Below, one piece after another: positions 27,292-35,421 of a stretch of 57,443 bases of DNA. The stretch spans positions 1-57,443 of the forward strand of contig CAMYUQ010000003.1 in NCBI GenBank assembly GCA_947302045.1. Reading direction: 5' to 3'. Each line of letters starts with the position of its first letter. Position 1 is the first letter of the stretch. The translations under genes and the position numbers were made by a program. The notes under the pieces are model-generated. The model was not told the DNA's origin and did no database searches. It saw nothing but the letters and a program-made list of their open reading frames with translations. This stretch comes from an uncultured Clostridia bacterium. GTDB taxonomy: Bacteria > Bacillota > Clostridia > Oscillospirales > CAG-272.

Positions 27292-27701
27292 GGATGTTCT
27301 TCACCCTCAATTTCATTTTTGATCGCATTCAATACGCCGTTGACAAACGCGCGCGCCTTGGGATCATCGTATTTTTTAATCAATTCGATCGCTTCATTGA
27401 GCGAAACTCTCGCCGGAACGTCCTCCGAATGAAGCATTTCATAAACGCTCAACCGCAGTACCGTAATAGCCGAAACCGAAAGGCGGTCGGGTTTCCAGCC
27501 GTTGGAATGCCGCGCGATCCGCTCATCGATGGATTCCCGTTCGTCCAGAACGCCGAAAAAGACTTTCCTGATATAGTCGTTTTCCGGAATATCCCGGACT
27601 TCCGCCGCAAGCGCATAAATATCCTCCGGCTTTTTCCCGGGTTGAAACGTTGCCTCAAACAACATCAGAAATACTTCTTCCCTTGCTTCTCTTCTCGTCA
27701 T
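27288..27701 (-). CDS. nusB: Transcription antitermination factor NusB
   Basis: A 137-residue all-helical NusB, which acts with NusE on rRNA operon antitermination. 'MTRREAREEVFLMLFEATF' and 'AITVLRLSVYEMLHSEDVPA' with 'NEAIELIKKYDDPKARAFVN' are typical. The start at 27701 gives family length; the frame is open for 40 codons upstream but this would run through the promoter region. It heads a nine-gene operon. Confidence 0.96.
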   Translation of the reverse strand: MTRREAREEVFLMLFEATFQPGKKPEDIYALAAEVRDIPENDYIRKVFFGVLDERESIDERIARHSNGWKPDRLSVSAITVLRLSVYEMLHSEDVPARVSLNEAIELIKKYDDPKARAFVNGVLNAIKNEIEGEEHP

Positions 27702-27759
27702 GTTCAGCGTAACCTTTCTCGTTGCATTGCCTGTGTCAGCTGTTGATCTGTCAGGTAAT

Positions 27760-27788
27760 ATTATACAATATTTCCTTATTATTGTCAA
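27760..27788 (-). promoter_or_regulatory. Consensus sigma-A promoter for the nusB operon
   Basis: On the minus strand TTGACA (27788-27783), 17-base spacer, TATAAT (27765-27760): a perfect consensus. Transcription would start near 27752, about 50 bases before nusB. Confidence 0.9.
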
Positions 27789-27868
27789 GCGAAAAATGAA
27801 TAAAAATGTGAATTTATGCATTTTTTCACGTTGGTTGGATCAATCGACGAAAAATTTACAAAAAAGTC

Positions 27869-27897
27869 TTGATTTGGCTTGCATGATGTGGTACACT
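27869..27897 (+). promoter_or_regulatory. Promoter for the membrane protein-SGNH-DUF4358 operon
   Basis: TTGATT (27869-27874), a 17-base spacer ending in TGG, and TACACT (27892-27897), 37 bases before the ATG at 27935. It is divergent from the nusB promoter, about 80 bases apart. Confidence 0.7.
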
Positions 27898-27934
27898 TTC
27901 GTTGAAGACTACATACCAAGGAGAAGATTTTTTG

Positions 27935-28357
27935 ATGAAGAACGCGGCGAAAAAACAATCGGGCTTCCCCGATCTTTCACTTTCTTTCTGGTGCGGAACC
28001 GCCGGCTGGTTTACCGTTCTCTCCCTCGGCATTTTGCTCCTCGGGGTCATAACGGCGCAGGGGCAAACGAATACCGGTATCGAAATACGGCGTTTTCTCT
28101 TTCTCTTTCCCTGCGGTTGCGGACTCTCGGCAGCGCGCCTGATCCGCCGCACAGAGCTCCCGTCCGTTCTCCGGCTTCTTCTCCATTATTTCATCACCCT
28201 GCTTTCTCTCTTTCTGTTTCTGTGGCTTCCGCAAGGGACGGCAAACCTCTCCCGCTCGCTGATCTTTTTGCTGCTCGGGACGGTTCTTTATGCGCTGATC
28301 CGGTTAGCGGTTTACCTGATCGCCTCCGCGATACGGAAAAAGGGACAAAAGTCCTGA
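27935..28357 (+). CDS. Small membrane protein with four predicted helices
   Basis: A 140-residue protein with four hydrophobic segments: 'WFTVLSLGILLLGVIT' (about 20-38), 'FLFLFPCGCGLSAARLI' (54-70), 'LLLHYFITLLSLFLFLWLP' (82-101) and a longer one at about 106-130, then a basic tail. Size and topology recall DUF3021, but the match is by appearance only. The ATG at 27935 has AAGGAG 12 bases upstream. It is the first of three plus-strand genes ending at a terminator at 29584; the SGNH gene follows after 34 bases. Confidence 0.7.
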   Translation: MKNAAKKQSGFPDLSLSFWCGTAGWFTVLSLGILLLGVITAQGQTNTGIEIRRFLFLFPCGCGLSAARLIRRTELPSVLRLLLHYFITLLSLFLFLWLPQGTANLSRSLIFLLLGTVLYALIRLAVYLIASAIRKKGQKS

Positions 28358-28391
28358 TGGACTTCCGGGTGAGGTTCAGGAGTCGCCCGGT

Positions 28392-29105
28392 ATGAAAACA
28401 GTGAAATTCATTCTTTTGCAAACGGTTTTGCTCTCGGTCCTTTTCTGCTTGTTCTCTCTGCCTGCCTCGGCAGAACGGCAAAAAGAACCCCTGCGTGACC
28501 GTTTGCTTTTTTTGGGAGAATCAACGACCGCCCATCTGCGTTCCCGCGGCGTTCTCTCGGGCGGCACATCCACAACGCAGGTGCTTGCCAACGAATCGGG
28601 AACCCTGATGCTCAACTCCCGTTTGCTCTCCGTAAGAATCATCGAACCGATCAGCCGACAATCCATGACGATTCAGGAAGCGATCGCAGTCAGAAAGCCC
28701 GAAATTCTGGTACTCTCTTTCGGGCTCAACGGGATCAATGGCTTTTCGGATCGGCCGGAACGCTATACCGCGCTCTATGCATCGCTGATCGGGACGGTCA
28801 AACAGGTATCTCCGCAAACGGTCGTCGTTTTGCAGACCGTTTACCCCGTGTCGCAAAATCCCGTTGTGTGGAAATACGATCGGTCGCCCGATACCGTCAA
28901 CCGTGAAATTGCAAAATTGAACGCCATGCTCCCGGCTCTCGCGGAAAGAACCGGCGCGATTCTGATCGATACCGCTACGGTCCTGCCCGATAAAAACGGC
29001 TTCCTGCGCGCCGATTATACGACCGACGGAATTCACCTGACCCGTTCCGGCTATCTGGCAGTTCTGGATTTTCTCGAAGAGAAGCTCGGCGAGGTTTTGG
29101 AATGA
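28392..29105 (+). CDS. Secreted SGNH/GDSL-type hydrolase
   Basis: A 237-residue protein with a signal peptide (1-27, 'LFSLPASAE' as cleavage region). Block I is 'LFLGESTTAHL' with the nucleophile Ser44 (GES instead of GDS), block III is 'SFGLNGI' with the oxyanion Asn, and block V is 'DGIHLT' (Asp212, His215). These give a complete Ser-His-Asp set. The family removes or transfers acyl groups on glycans or lipids. AGGAG lies 9 bases before the ATG, and the stop overlaps the DUF4358 lipoprotein start (ATGA), so the two products are made together outside the membrane. Confidence 0.85.
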   Translation: MKTVKFILLQTVLLSVLFCLFSLPASAERQKEPLRDRLLFLGESTTAHLRSRGVLSGGTSTTQVLANESGTLMLNSRLLSVRIIEPISRQSMTIQEAIAVRKPEILVLSFGLNGINGFSDRPERYTALYASLIGTVKQVSPQTVVVLQTVYPVSQNPVVWKYDRSPDTVNREIAKLNAMLPALAERTGAILIDTATVLPDKNGFLRADYTTDGIHLTRSGYLAVLDFLEEKLGEVLE

Positions 29106-29581
29106 AAAACAAACAAATCAGAGTATTCTGTTTTTTCTGTCTTATGATTTTACTCTTTTCCTCCTGCGAGCGAAAGACTTACCGGAATGATCAGCGTGCC
29201 GCGGACGTTGCGGAATTCCTCGCTGGGTCGATCGGAGCCGATATGGATTTCGGCGACAGAGGACTGCTTTCCGATCATATTTCCGTCCCGGAGGACGCGG
29301 ATCTGACCGTCTGCATTGCAACGGACGGGATGAATATCGATGAGTTCGGCGTTTGGCATACCGGTGATCCGGCAGAGGCGCGCAGGCGGCTGGAAATCTA
29401 TCTTGCCGATTCCTATTCGCAAAACAAATCCTATTACGACTCCTATATTCCGGAGCAAACGGCAAAGCTCCGGGACGCAGAGATCCGGGTATACGGTTCC
29501 TACGTCCTGTACGCGATTCTGGATCCAGCCCGGAAAGCGGATCTTTTCCGGTTTGCCGAAGAGTTGCTTTCTACAAAATAA
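29102..29581 (+). CDS. DUF4358 domain lipoprotein
   Basis: A 159-residue protein with a lipoprotein signal (lipobox LFSSC, Cys22) and a body resembling DUF4358 ('RRLEIYLADSYSQNKSYYDS', 'YIPEQTAKLRDAEIRVYGSY'), ending 'ALYAILDPARKADLF'-like before the C terminus. In Clostridia this domain occurs beside MBOAT acyltransferases and SGNH/DHHW proteins. Its own role is unknown. A terminator follows 2 bases after the stop. Confidence 0.75.
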   Translation: MKNKQIRVFCFFCLMILLFSSCERKTYRNDQRAADVAEFLAGSIGADMDFGDRGLLSDHISVPEDADLTVCIATDGMNIDEFGVWHTGDPAEARRRLEIYLADSYSQNKSYYDSYIPEQTAKLRDAEIRVYGSYVLYAILDPARKADLFRFAEELLSTK

Positions 29582-29583
29582 TG

Positions 29584-29621
29584 CGAAAAGAGAGGGTCAA
29601 TCCGTTTGCCCTCTCTTTTCG
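29584..29621. terminator. Bidirectional terminator
   Basis: A 13-bp stem (CGAAAAGAGAGGG / CCCTCTCTTTTCG) with a 12-base loop lies between the convergent DUF4358 and aminotransferase genes. The A-run on one side and T-run on the other would serve both strands. Confidence 0.8.
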
Positions 29622-29634
29622 GTATGCAACTGTT

Positions 29635-30921
29635 TTATTTCTCTTGCAAAAAGGAGTCGATCGCCGCGATCCGCACGCAAAGCGTCAGAACCTGCATAGC
29701 TTTTTGCAGATCCTCTTCCGCGGGATAGGTCGGCGCGATCCGGATGTTGCTGTCGTCGGGATCCTTGCCGTACGGATAGGTTGCACCTACCGTCGTCAGT
29801 TTTACGCCGAGTGCTTTGCACAATCCGTAGGTCCTTTTCGCGCACCCGGGTTTGACGTAAAGACTGACAAAATATCCGCCCTTCGGTTTGGTCCAGTGTG
29901 CGATCCCCTTATCTCCCAGATCCTTCTCCAACATGTTCAGCACCGTTTCAAATTTGGGTCGTATCACGTCCGCCAGCATTTTCATGTGTTTTCGGATGTT
30001 ATCGGCGTTGCCGAAATACCGGACGTGGCGGAGTTGATTGATCTTATCAAATCCAATCGTTTGCGCGCCGATGATCGGCATGATCTGCGCCAGATTCTCG
30101 CGCGACGCCGCCATGATTGCTACTCCTGAGCCCGGAAACGATATTTTGGACGTTGACGCGAAGTAAAACACCCGGTTTTCAACGCCGTATTTGCGGCAGG
30201 CGGCAAAAATATCCGCCAGCCGATCCCCTTCTCCGAAATAAAGATCGTGCACCGCGTAGGCATTGTCCCAAAAGATTCGGAAATCTTTCGCCGCCGTTTT
30301 CATGGATCCGAACCGACGAACCGTTTCATCGGAATAAGTGATCCCGTCCGGATTGGAATACTTCGGACAGCACCAAATCCCCTTGATGAGCGGATCGGAA
30401 ATTGCCAGAGCTTCCACCTGATCCATATCCGGCCCCTGCGGCGTCATCGGAACCGGGATCATTTCAATCCCGAGCGATTCACAGATCGCGAAATGCCGAT
30501 CATATCCCGGCGCAGGGCAGATAAATTTGATCTTTTCCTCTTTGCACCACGGACGGTCGCTGTCACATACACCGTATAGCATCGCGCGTGCAACCGCATC
30601 ATACATCAGGTTGAGCGACGAGTTACCTCCGATGAACAGATCCTCCTGCGGGATCTCCAAAAGCTCCGAGAACATCCGCTTTGCTTCGGGAATCCCGTCC
30701 AGAACGCCGTAGTTCCGGCAGTCGAACCCCCCCTCGGTGGTACAGTCGCTGGAAGAGCTGATGCAATCCAGCATTCCCTGCAACAGATCCAACTGTTTTG
30801 CTCCCGGCTTTCCGCGCGAAAGATCCAGCGAAAGTTCTTCTTTTGCAAGTTTCTCATATTCTTTCTGCAAACCGGACAGCTCGTTTTCCAAGTCGCTCCG
30901 GCGCATTTCCAAATAGTTCAT
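29635..30921 (-). CDS. Aspartate aminotransferase, type Ic
   Basis: A 428-residue PLP enzyme of fold type I. '[16 protein letters not shown]', '[19 protein letters not shown]' and '[20 protein letters not shown]' are characteristic of the Ic subgroup (Corynebacterium AspT type), which transfers the amino group between aspartate and 2-oxoglutarate. The PLP lysine lies in '[13 protein letters not shown]' and the substrate arginine in '[11 protein letters not shown]'. The AAAGGA upstream is 16 bases from the ATG, which is long; initiation at the next Met (codon 6) is possible but has no better site. Confidence 0.9.
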   Translation of the reverse strand: MNYLEMRRSDLENELSGLQKEYEKLAKEELSLDLSRGKPGAKQLDLLQGMLDCISSSSDCTTEGGFDCRNYGVLDGIPEAKRMFSELLEIPQEDLFIGGNSSLNLMYDAVARAMLYGVCDSDRPWCKEEKIKFICPAPGYDRHFAICESLGIEMIPVPMTPQGPDMDQVEALAISDPLIKGIWCCPKYSNPDGITYSDETVRRFGSMKTAAKDFRIFWDNAYAVHDLYFGEGDRLADIFAACRKYGVENRVFYFASTSKISFPGSGVAIMAASRENLAQIMPIIGAQTIGFDKINQLRHVRYFGNADNIRKHMKMLADVIRPKFETVLNMLEKDLGDKGIAHWTKPKGGYFVSLYVKPGCAKRTYGLCKALGVKLTTVGATYPYGKDPDDSNIRIAPTYPAEEDLQKAMQVLTLCVRIAAIDSFLQEK

Positions 30922-30965
30922 AACGTTACAGGCACAGTCCTTTCAAGCTTTTTTATTCCTGTAAC

Positions 30966-30994
30966 AGTATATCACATTCTTTTCCTAAATGCAA
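30966..30994 (-). promoter_or_regulatory. Promoter for the aminotransferase gene
   Basis: On the minus strand TTGCAT (30994-30989), 17-base spacer ending in TGA, TATACT (30971-30966), about 45 bases before the start. Confidence 0.7.
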
Positions 30995-31034
30995 GCGTTT
31001 TTGCAAAATTCTTTATTGAATCTTGCATTTTTGA

Positions 31035-33434
31035 TCATTTTTTCTGTTTTTCCCAAAAATCACATGCAATTTTTGAAAGTTCTTTTGCATTTTCTGCAAA
31101 TTTGAGCGGCTTCCAGAAATCCGGCATCAACGCCTGATAACGCGGTTCGGCAAACCGATCGTCGCAGAGAACGACGATCCCCCTGTCGTCTTCCCTCCGG
31201 ATCACGCGTCCCGCTGCCTGCATAACCCTGTTCATGCCCGGAAACGTATACGCGTAATCATATCCTCTCTCTCGGGTGTTTTCATAGAAATCCCGCAAGA
31301 TATTGCGCTCGTCCGATAGCCCGGGAAGCCCGACGCCGACGATCACCGTCCCGATCAGGCGCGACCCCGGAAGATCCACTCCCTCCGAAAAAGATCCGCC
31401 CAACACGCAAAAGCCGACGCGAAGCCGACCGTCGTCCCGGAAAGCGTCCAGAAACGATTCCCTGCCGGCGTGATCCATTCCCTTTTCCTGAACAATGGTT
31501 TCCACCTGCGGATAACGGTTGCAAAACTCTTTCAGAACCTGTTCCAGATAGGCATACGAGGGAAAATAGACAATGTAATTTCCGGCTCTCCCAGAAACCG
31601 TTGCCGCAATGATCGATGCCGTCTTTTTGGCATTCTTCTCCCGATCTTCAAATCTCGTGCTGACACCGGTTACGGCGGCAACGCAAAGATGGGAGGGATC
31701 AAAAGGCGACGGGAGCGATACGCAGACTGCGTCTTTTCCGCCTCCCAGAATATCGGCAAAATAATCAGTCGGTGTCAGCGTTGCGGAAAAGCAGACGGTT
31801 CCGTGGGCAAGTTTGAGGCGTTCGTGCAGAAGTTCGGAGGGATCCAGACAAAGAAGCCGTACCGAAACTTCCTCTCCGCATACCGAAACGAAGGTCAAAA
31901 AGCGTTCGTCATAGCAGGATGCGATGACCGAGAAGCGTTTGAGCTGTTTTATAAGACGGGAAACGTCGTCCGCCTCCGAATGCGTCCGCGACCATTTTTC
32001 AAGCCGTTCCAAACATTCTCCAACCGTCCCGGTGAGATCGCCGACCGGACGGCGGCTCAGATAATAGCCCTGTTCCGCTCCATCCGATCCCCTTTGCAGC
32101 GTATCTTTGCAAAGTCCCCGCAAAGAATCCAAAAAATCAAGGTATCGGTTCACCGCTCCCGAGAGTTCGGGGTCGGTGACGGACGGGAACAGCGCATCGG
32201 ATCTGCGAAGTTCCACCGAATACATGGAACGTGCCCGGTCGGCAAGATTATGCGCCTCATCCACCAGAAAGAGATATTTTTCGTTTGGCGCGTCCGGACC
32301 GAAAAAGCGGCGCAAATACACCATCGGATCGAATACGTAGTTGTAGTCCGCGATCACAATATCGCACAGCAAGGAGAGTTCCAGCTGAAATTCATAGGGA
32401 CAAACGCCAAACCGTTCTGCGGTTTCCAATATCGTTTTGCGTGGGTAACCGTTCTGCCTTGTCAGCAATTCAAACACAGCCGCGCGGCATTTGTCATAAA
32501 AGCCCTTTGCCAGAGGGCAGTCCTGCGGATTGCAATGCCGGCTGATCCCGACCGGATCTTGTTTTGCCGACTCGTTGCGGCAAAGACTTTCCCGGGAAGA
32601 AAGGACAACGGTGCGGAGTTTGGAACCCGCCGCGTCTATATCACCGGCGGCGCGGTATGCCTCCCTCGCGGTTTGCGATTTCGCGGTCAAGTAGAAAATC
32701 CGGTCGGCAACGGCTTCTCCGACGAGCCGCACGGCTGGATAGAGCGCAGACATCGTTTTTCCGGTCCCGGTTGGCGCTTGCAGGAAAAGTTTTTTGCCGC
32801 GTTTGAGATCCCGGTAGCATTCGTGCAGCATAATATCCTGGGATCGGCGGACGTTCGCATACGGAAAACGTCCGGTTCTGACCGACGGAAGCCGGAAAAC
32901 CTGCCGCTCTTCCTCAATGGCGGCATACGGTTCTATCCGTTGCAGGAGAGAGTCCCCCCATGCCCGGAGTTCTTCCGCCGAAAACGTTTTCTCGACCGAA
33001 CGGATCTCTCCGTCCGGGATCCGAACCTGCGTGAGTCGGACGCAAACGGCGGAAAGGGCTTGCGACTGCATATAAAGCAGCGCGGTCAAATTCGCCTGCG
33101 CCGTGTGCCGGGCAGTCGGTTTCCCGTAGCGCCCGGGCGAAACGGTTTTGATTTCTTCAACCACCGGGATACCGCCGGATTCCCGGATCAGATCGGCTCT
33201 GCCGCTGATCTCGTATAGGTATTTCCCGGTACGGATCTTTGCGCGAACCGGTACTTCGGCACGGTCGTGCGGGGAAAGATCGCTTTGCAGGGCGCGATGG
33301 ATCTCCTGCCCGGTCAGGGCGCGGTCAAGCGCTCCGCCGCCCGTTCGCAGGTCGAGATCCCCCTCTTTCAGGGCAAGTTCGCAAAGTTCTCCCAACGACA
33401 GCAAAAAGGCCCCGTCCTCCTGCCGGTATCTCAC
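31035..33434 (-). CDS. PD-(D/E)XK nuclease-DinG/XPD-type helicase fusion
   Basis: A 799-residue protein from the GTG at 33434. Residues 40-150 resemble a Cas4/AddB-like PD-(D/E)XK nuclease: His46, 'ISGRADLI' (Asp81), 'VVEEIKT' (Glu94, Lys96) and 'QANLTALLY'. Then comes a superfamily 2 helicase with Walker A 'APTGTGKT' (about 220-227), an iron-sulphur region with cysteines at 285, 301, 306, 316 and 345, DEAH in 'LVDEAHNLADRA' and motif VI 'QAAGRVIRREDDRGIV'. This predicts a 5'-3' DNA helicase with its own nuclease, presumably for repair. The ATG at 33470 is rejected: the promoter -10 at 33474-33479 places transcription start at or past it, and GGAAGGGGG stands 8 bases before the GTG. Confidence 0.85.
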   Translation of the reverse strand: MRYRQEDGAFLLSLGELCELALKEGDLDLRTGGGALDRALTGQEIHRALQSDLSPHDRAEVPVRAKIRTGKYLYEISGRADLIRESGGIPVVEEIKTVSPGRYGKPTARHTAQANLTALLYMQSQALSAVCVRLTQVRIPDGEIRSVEKTFSAEELRAWGDSLLQRIEPYAAIEEERQVFRLPSVRTGRFPYANVRRSQDIMLHECYRDLKRGKKLFLQAPTGTGKTMSALYPAVRLVGEAVADRIFYLTAKSQTAREAYRAAGDIDAAGSKLRTVVLSSRESLCRNESAKQDPVGISRHCNPQDCPLAKGFYDKCRAAVFELLTRQNGYPRKTILETAERFGVCPYEFQLELSLLCDIVIADYNYVFDPMVYLRRFFGPDAPNEKYLFLVDEAHNLADRARSMYSVELRRSDALFPSVTDPELSGAVNRYLDFLDSLRGLCKDTLQRGSDGAEQGYYLSRRPVGDLTGTVGECLERLEKWSRTHSEADDVSRLIKQLKRFSVIASCYDERFLTFVSVCGEEVSVRLLCLDPSELLHERLKLAHGTVCFSATLTPTDYFADILGGGKDAVCVSLPSPFDPSHLCVAAVTGVSTRFEDREKNAKKTASIIAATVSGRAGNYIVYFPSYAYLEQVLKEFCNRYPQVETIVQEKGMDHAGRESFLDAFRDDGRLRVGFCVLGGSFSEGVDLPGSRLIGTVIVGVGLPGLSDERNILRDFYENTRERGYDYAYTFPGMNRVMQAAGRVIRREDDRGIVVLCDDRFAEPRYQALMPDFWKPLKFAENAKELSKIACDFWEKQKK

Positions 33435-33473
33435 GCAAACCGCCCCCTTCCGTTTTTCGATCTTTCGCATCCC

Positions 33474-33502
33474 ATTATAGCACAGTTGTCGATTTCCGTC
33501 AA
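33474..33502 (-). promoter_or_regulatory. Promoter for the nuclease-helicase gene, deciding its start codon
   Basis: On the minus strand TTGACG (33502-33497), 17-base spacer ending in TGC, TATAAT (33479-33474). The first in-frame ATG (33470) is only 4 bases beyond the -10, before the expected transcript start, so the GTG at 33434 is the likely initiation codon. Confidence 0.75.
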
Positions 33503-33525
33503 GAAAATTACCATTTTTTTAGGGG

Positions 33526-33554
33526 TTCCATTTTCGCAGTTCGGTGATTATAAT
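33526..33554 (+). promoter_or_regulatory. Possible promoter for mecA
   Basis: TTCCAT (33526-33531), 17-base spacer, TATAAT (33549-33554), 28 bases before the ATG. The -10 is perfect and the -35 is weak. It is divergent from the helicase promoter. Confidence 0.55.
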
Positions 33555-33581
33555 AAGAATGAGATACCGAAAGGAGCGCGG

Positions 33582-34202
33582 ATGATGGAACTGATTCGGA
33601 TCAATGACCGCAAGTTGAAGATTATGCTTACCCCGTCGGATATGACGCAATTTGAAATGGACGTGGATACGCTCGGAGAGGATTCGATGGAAACGCGGAA
33701 ATCTTTTCGACTTCTGATGAAAGAAGTCCGCCGGCAGATCGGATTCGAAATAGCAGATCAGAAAATATCGGTCCAGTATTTTCCCTCCCGGGAGGGCGGA
33801 TGTGAAATGTTCGTTTGCAGTACCCCCTACACGCCGGAAGAGAGAAAGCGCGCGCTGATGAAATTCGCCCCCGCCGGACTGCCCGCCAAACCCGATAAAA
33901 AAAGGACTACATACCGAAAAGAAATTGTTTGCAAATTGGAAAATCTCCCCCTTCTCCTTGCCGTTTGCCACCGGTTGCGCGGAATCTCTTTTCACGGAGA
34001 GAGTTTCGCCTATCGCGACGAAAACGGCCGCTGTCACCTGTTTCTCACGGTTCGCGCGCCCTCACCTTTCCGCTTGCCCGACGAGCTGACCTTTCTCTCG
34101 GAATACGGAGAGATCGGAAACAGTGCGCTCTCCGACCTCTACGTTCGGGAACACGCCGATCTGATCTCGAAAAGCGCCGTAGAGCAACTCGGGATCCTGT
34201 AA
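33582..34202 (+). CDS. mecA: Adaptor protein MecA
   Basis: A 206-residue MecA, the adaptor that delivers substrates to ClpC-ClpP. The N terminus ('MELIRINDRKLKIMLTPSDM') and the acidic, alpha-beta C-terminal ClpC-binding domain ('CHRLRGISFHGESFAYRDEN', 'EYGEIGNSALSDLYVREHAD') fit. Two ATG codons stand in tandem (33582 and 33585), 5 and 8 bases from GGAG; either may be used. The gene stands alone between its own promoter and a strong terminator that contains its stop codon. Confidence 0.9.
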   Translation: MMELIRINDRKLKIMLTPSDMTQFEMDVDTLGEDSMETRKSFRLLMKEVRRQIGFEIADQKISVQYFPSREGGCEMFVCSTPYTPEERKRALMKFAPAGLPAKPDKKRTTYRKEIVCKLENLPLLLAVCHRLRGISFHGESFAYRDENGRCHLFLTVRAPSPFRLPDELTFLSEYGEIGNSALSDLYVREHADLISKSAVEQLGIL

Positions 34203-34245
34203 AAACGTCCGCATTTCTCCATGGGGAGAAATGCGGACGTTTTTA
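34200..34245. terminator. Bidirectional terminator containing both convergent stop codons
   Basis: A perfect 21-bp stem around an ATGG loop (34221-34224) starts with the TAA of mecA (34200-34202) and ends with the complement of the TAA of the DHHW gene (34243-34245). Each strand reads a GC-rich stem followed by TTTTTATT or TTTTTA, a strong intrinsic terminator in both directions. Confidence 0.9.
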
Positions 34246-35409
34246 TTTCAAGCGCGGAAGCACGTCGGCTTCCAGAATATTGGAAAACGTATAAACGACC
34301 AAAACGGCGTCCGCCCGGTAGGTTTCGGAGAGGGCGGTCAAATCCGTAAAATCGTTTTTCACCGAGGATAGATTGAGCATCACGATTTCAAAATGTTGTG
34401 CCAGAAACGGAACCAGGCAGTTTGCAAAACTGTCTTTTGCCACCAGAAGACGAGGCCTTGCTCCTCCGCCGGGCTTTGAAACGGTGACAACGTCGTAGGT
34501 TGCCCCCGGAAAGATCAAATAGTGATCCTTCCCGAAAAGCGCTTCGGGTCTGTATAACCCCTGTCGTGGGTTGCCGTCCTCGGTGACGGTAAACGTATCT
34601 TCGTTGCCGTATAAGAGCAATTCGACCCGATCCGGTTTTACATCCTTGAACCCAGCCGCAGACCAAAAGGTTCCGAAAAAAGATTCCGATACGACCGACG
34701 CCTCAAAAGCGGAAAGCGGCAGAATTTCCCCCTCCCTGCCGAGCGCATCCATCACCGCCGTGTAGGCATAATAAGCACCCAGCGGCGTCCAGTGATGATC
34801 GGTGCGAAAGGTCACCGCTTCCCCGCTTTCAAACAGCTCCCGCAACGGAGTGATCACATCCGGCGCGCAGACGTTTTCCGAAAGCACAGAACGAAATTCG
34901 TCAATCGGCTCACCGGATACCGGATAGGAAAAGCATGACGCCGCAAGATCCAGCGTGCGGCCGGTAAAGAGAAAAACGGTGGGAACGGTCGCGTTTGCGG
35001 CCGCTCGGTTGACGCCCTCGGCAGACCTCTGCAACTGCTCACGATCCGCCGCGTCGGTCTTTTTCGTGACCGTACCGTCCGGATGCCGCACGTCAAACAG
35101 CCGTTTGGCAAGTTGTCCGTTTTCCCCGAGCAGGATCCCGTTGTTCTCTCCTTTGCCGAGCGCAAGTTCGGCGGCGCTTTTGATCCCCACCAGCCGGTCG
35201 CGGAGCGGAAACTGATCCGCATACCAGTCGTTGACGGCGGCCGTAAACTTCCCGGAGAGCAGTGCGCGAAAAGAAAATGCGGGGCGGGTTTGCAGAGATC
35301 GGTTTTCCTGCACGGAAAAGCTGCTATCGGGTATTATAAAAAACGATATACCAAATAGGAAGATGACCATCAAAAAAGAAAAAAGCGTGACGAATGCCGC
35401 AGATCTCAT
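34243..35409 (-). CDS. DHHW-family (AlgX/AlgJ-like) cell-surface protein
   Basis: A 388-residue protein with an N-terminal membrane anchor (about 7-26) and an extracytoplasmic SGNH-like domain. 'SVQENRSLQTRPAFSFRALL' followed by 'DQFPLRDRLVGIKS' is the family entry, DHHW is at residues 204-207 ('RTDHHWTPLGAYYAY'), and the nucleophile motif DSF is at 326-328 ('LLVAKDSFAN'). In alginate systems AlgX and AlgJ accept acetyl groups delivered by the MBOAT AlgI; here the MBOAT gene is 12 bases upstream. Acetylation of an extracellular polymer is inferred. GGAGGGAG precedes the start. Confidence 0.88.
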   Translation of the reverse strand: MRSAAFVTLFSFLMVIFLFGISFFIIPDSSFSVQENRSLQTRPAFSFRALLSGKFTAAVNDWYADQFPLRDRLVGIKSAAELALGKGENNGILLGENGQLAKRLFDVRHPDGTVTKKTDAADREQLQRSAEGVNRAAANATVPTVFLFTGRTLDLAASCFSYPVSGEPIDEFRSVLSENVCAPDVITPLRELFESGEAVTFRTDHHWTPLGAYYAYTAVMDALGREGEILPLSAFEASVVSESFFGTFWSAAGFKDVKPDRVELLLYGNEDTFTVTEDGNPRQGLYRPEALFGKDHYLIFPGATYDVVTVSKPGGGARPRLLVAKDSFANCLVPFLAQHFEIVMLNLSSVKNDFTDLTALSETYRADAVLVVYTFSNILEADVLPRLK

Positions 35410-35421
35410 GCGCTCCCTCCT

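Noticed and set aside
31035-33434. Possible CRISPR Cas4/Csf4 association of the nuclease-helicase
   Set aside because: No repeat-spacer array and no other cas gene is present. The protein fits the stand-alone clostridial family.
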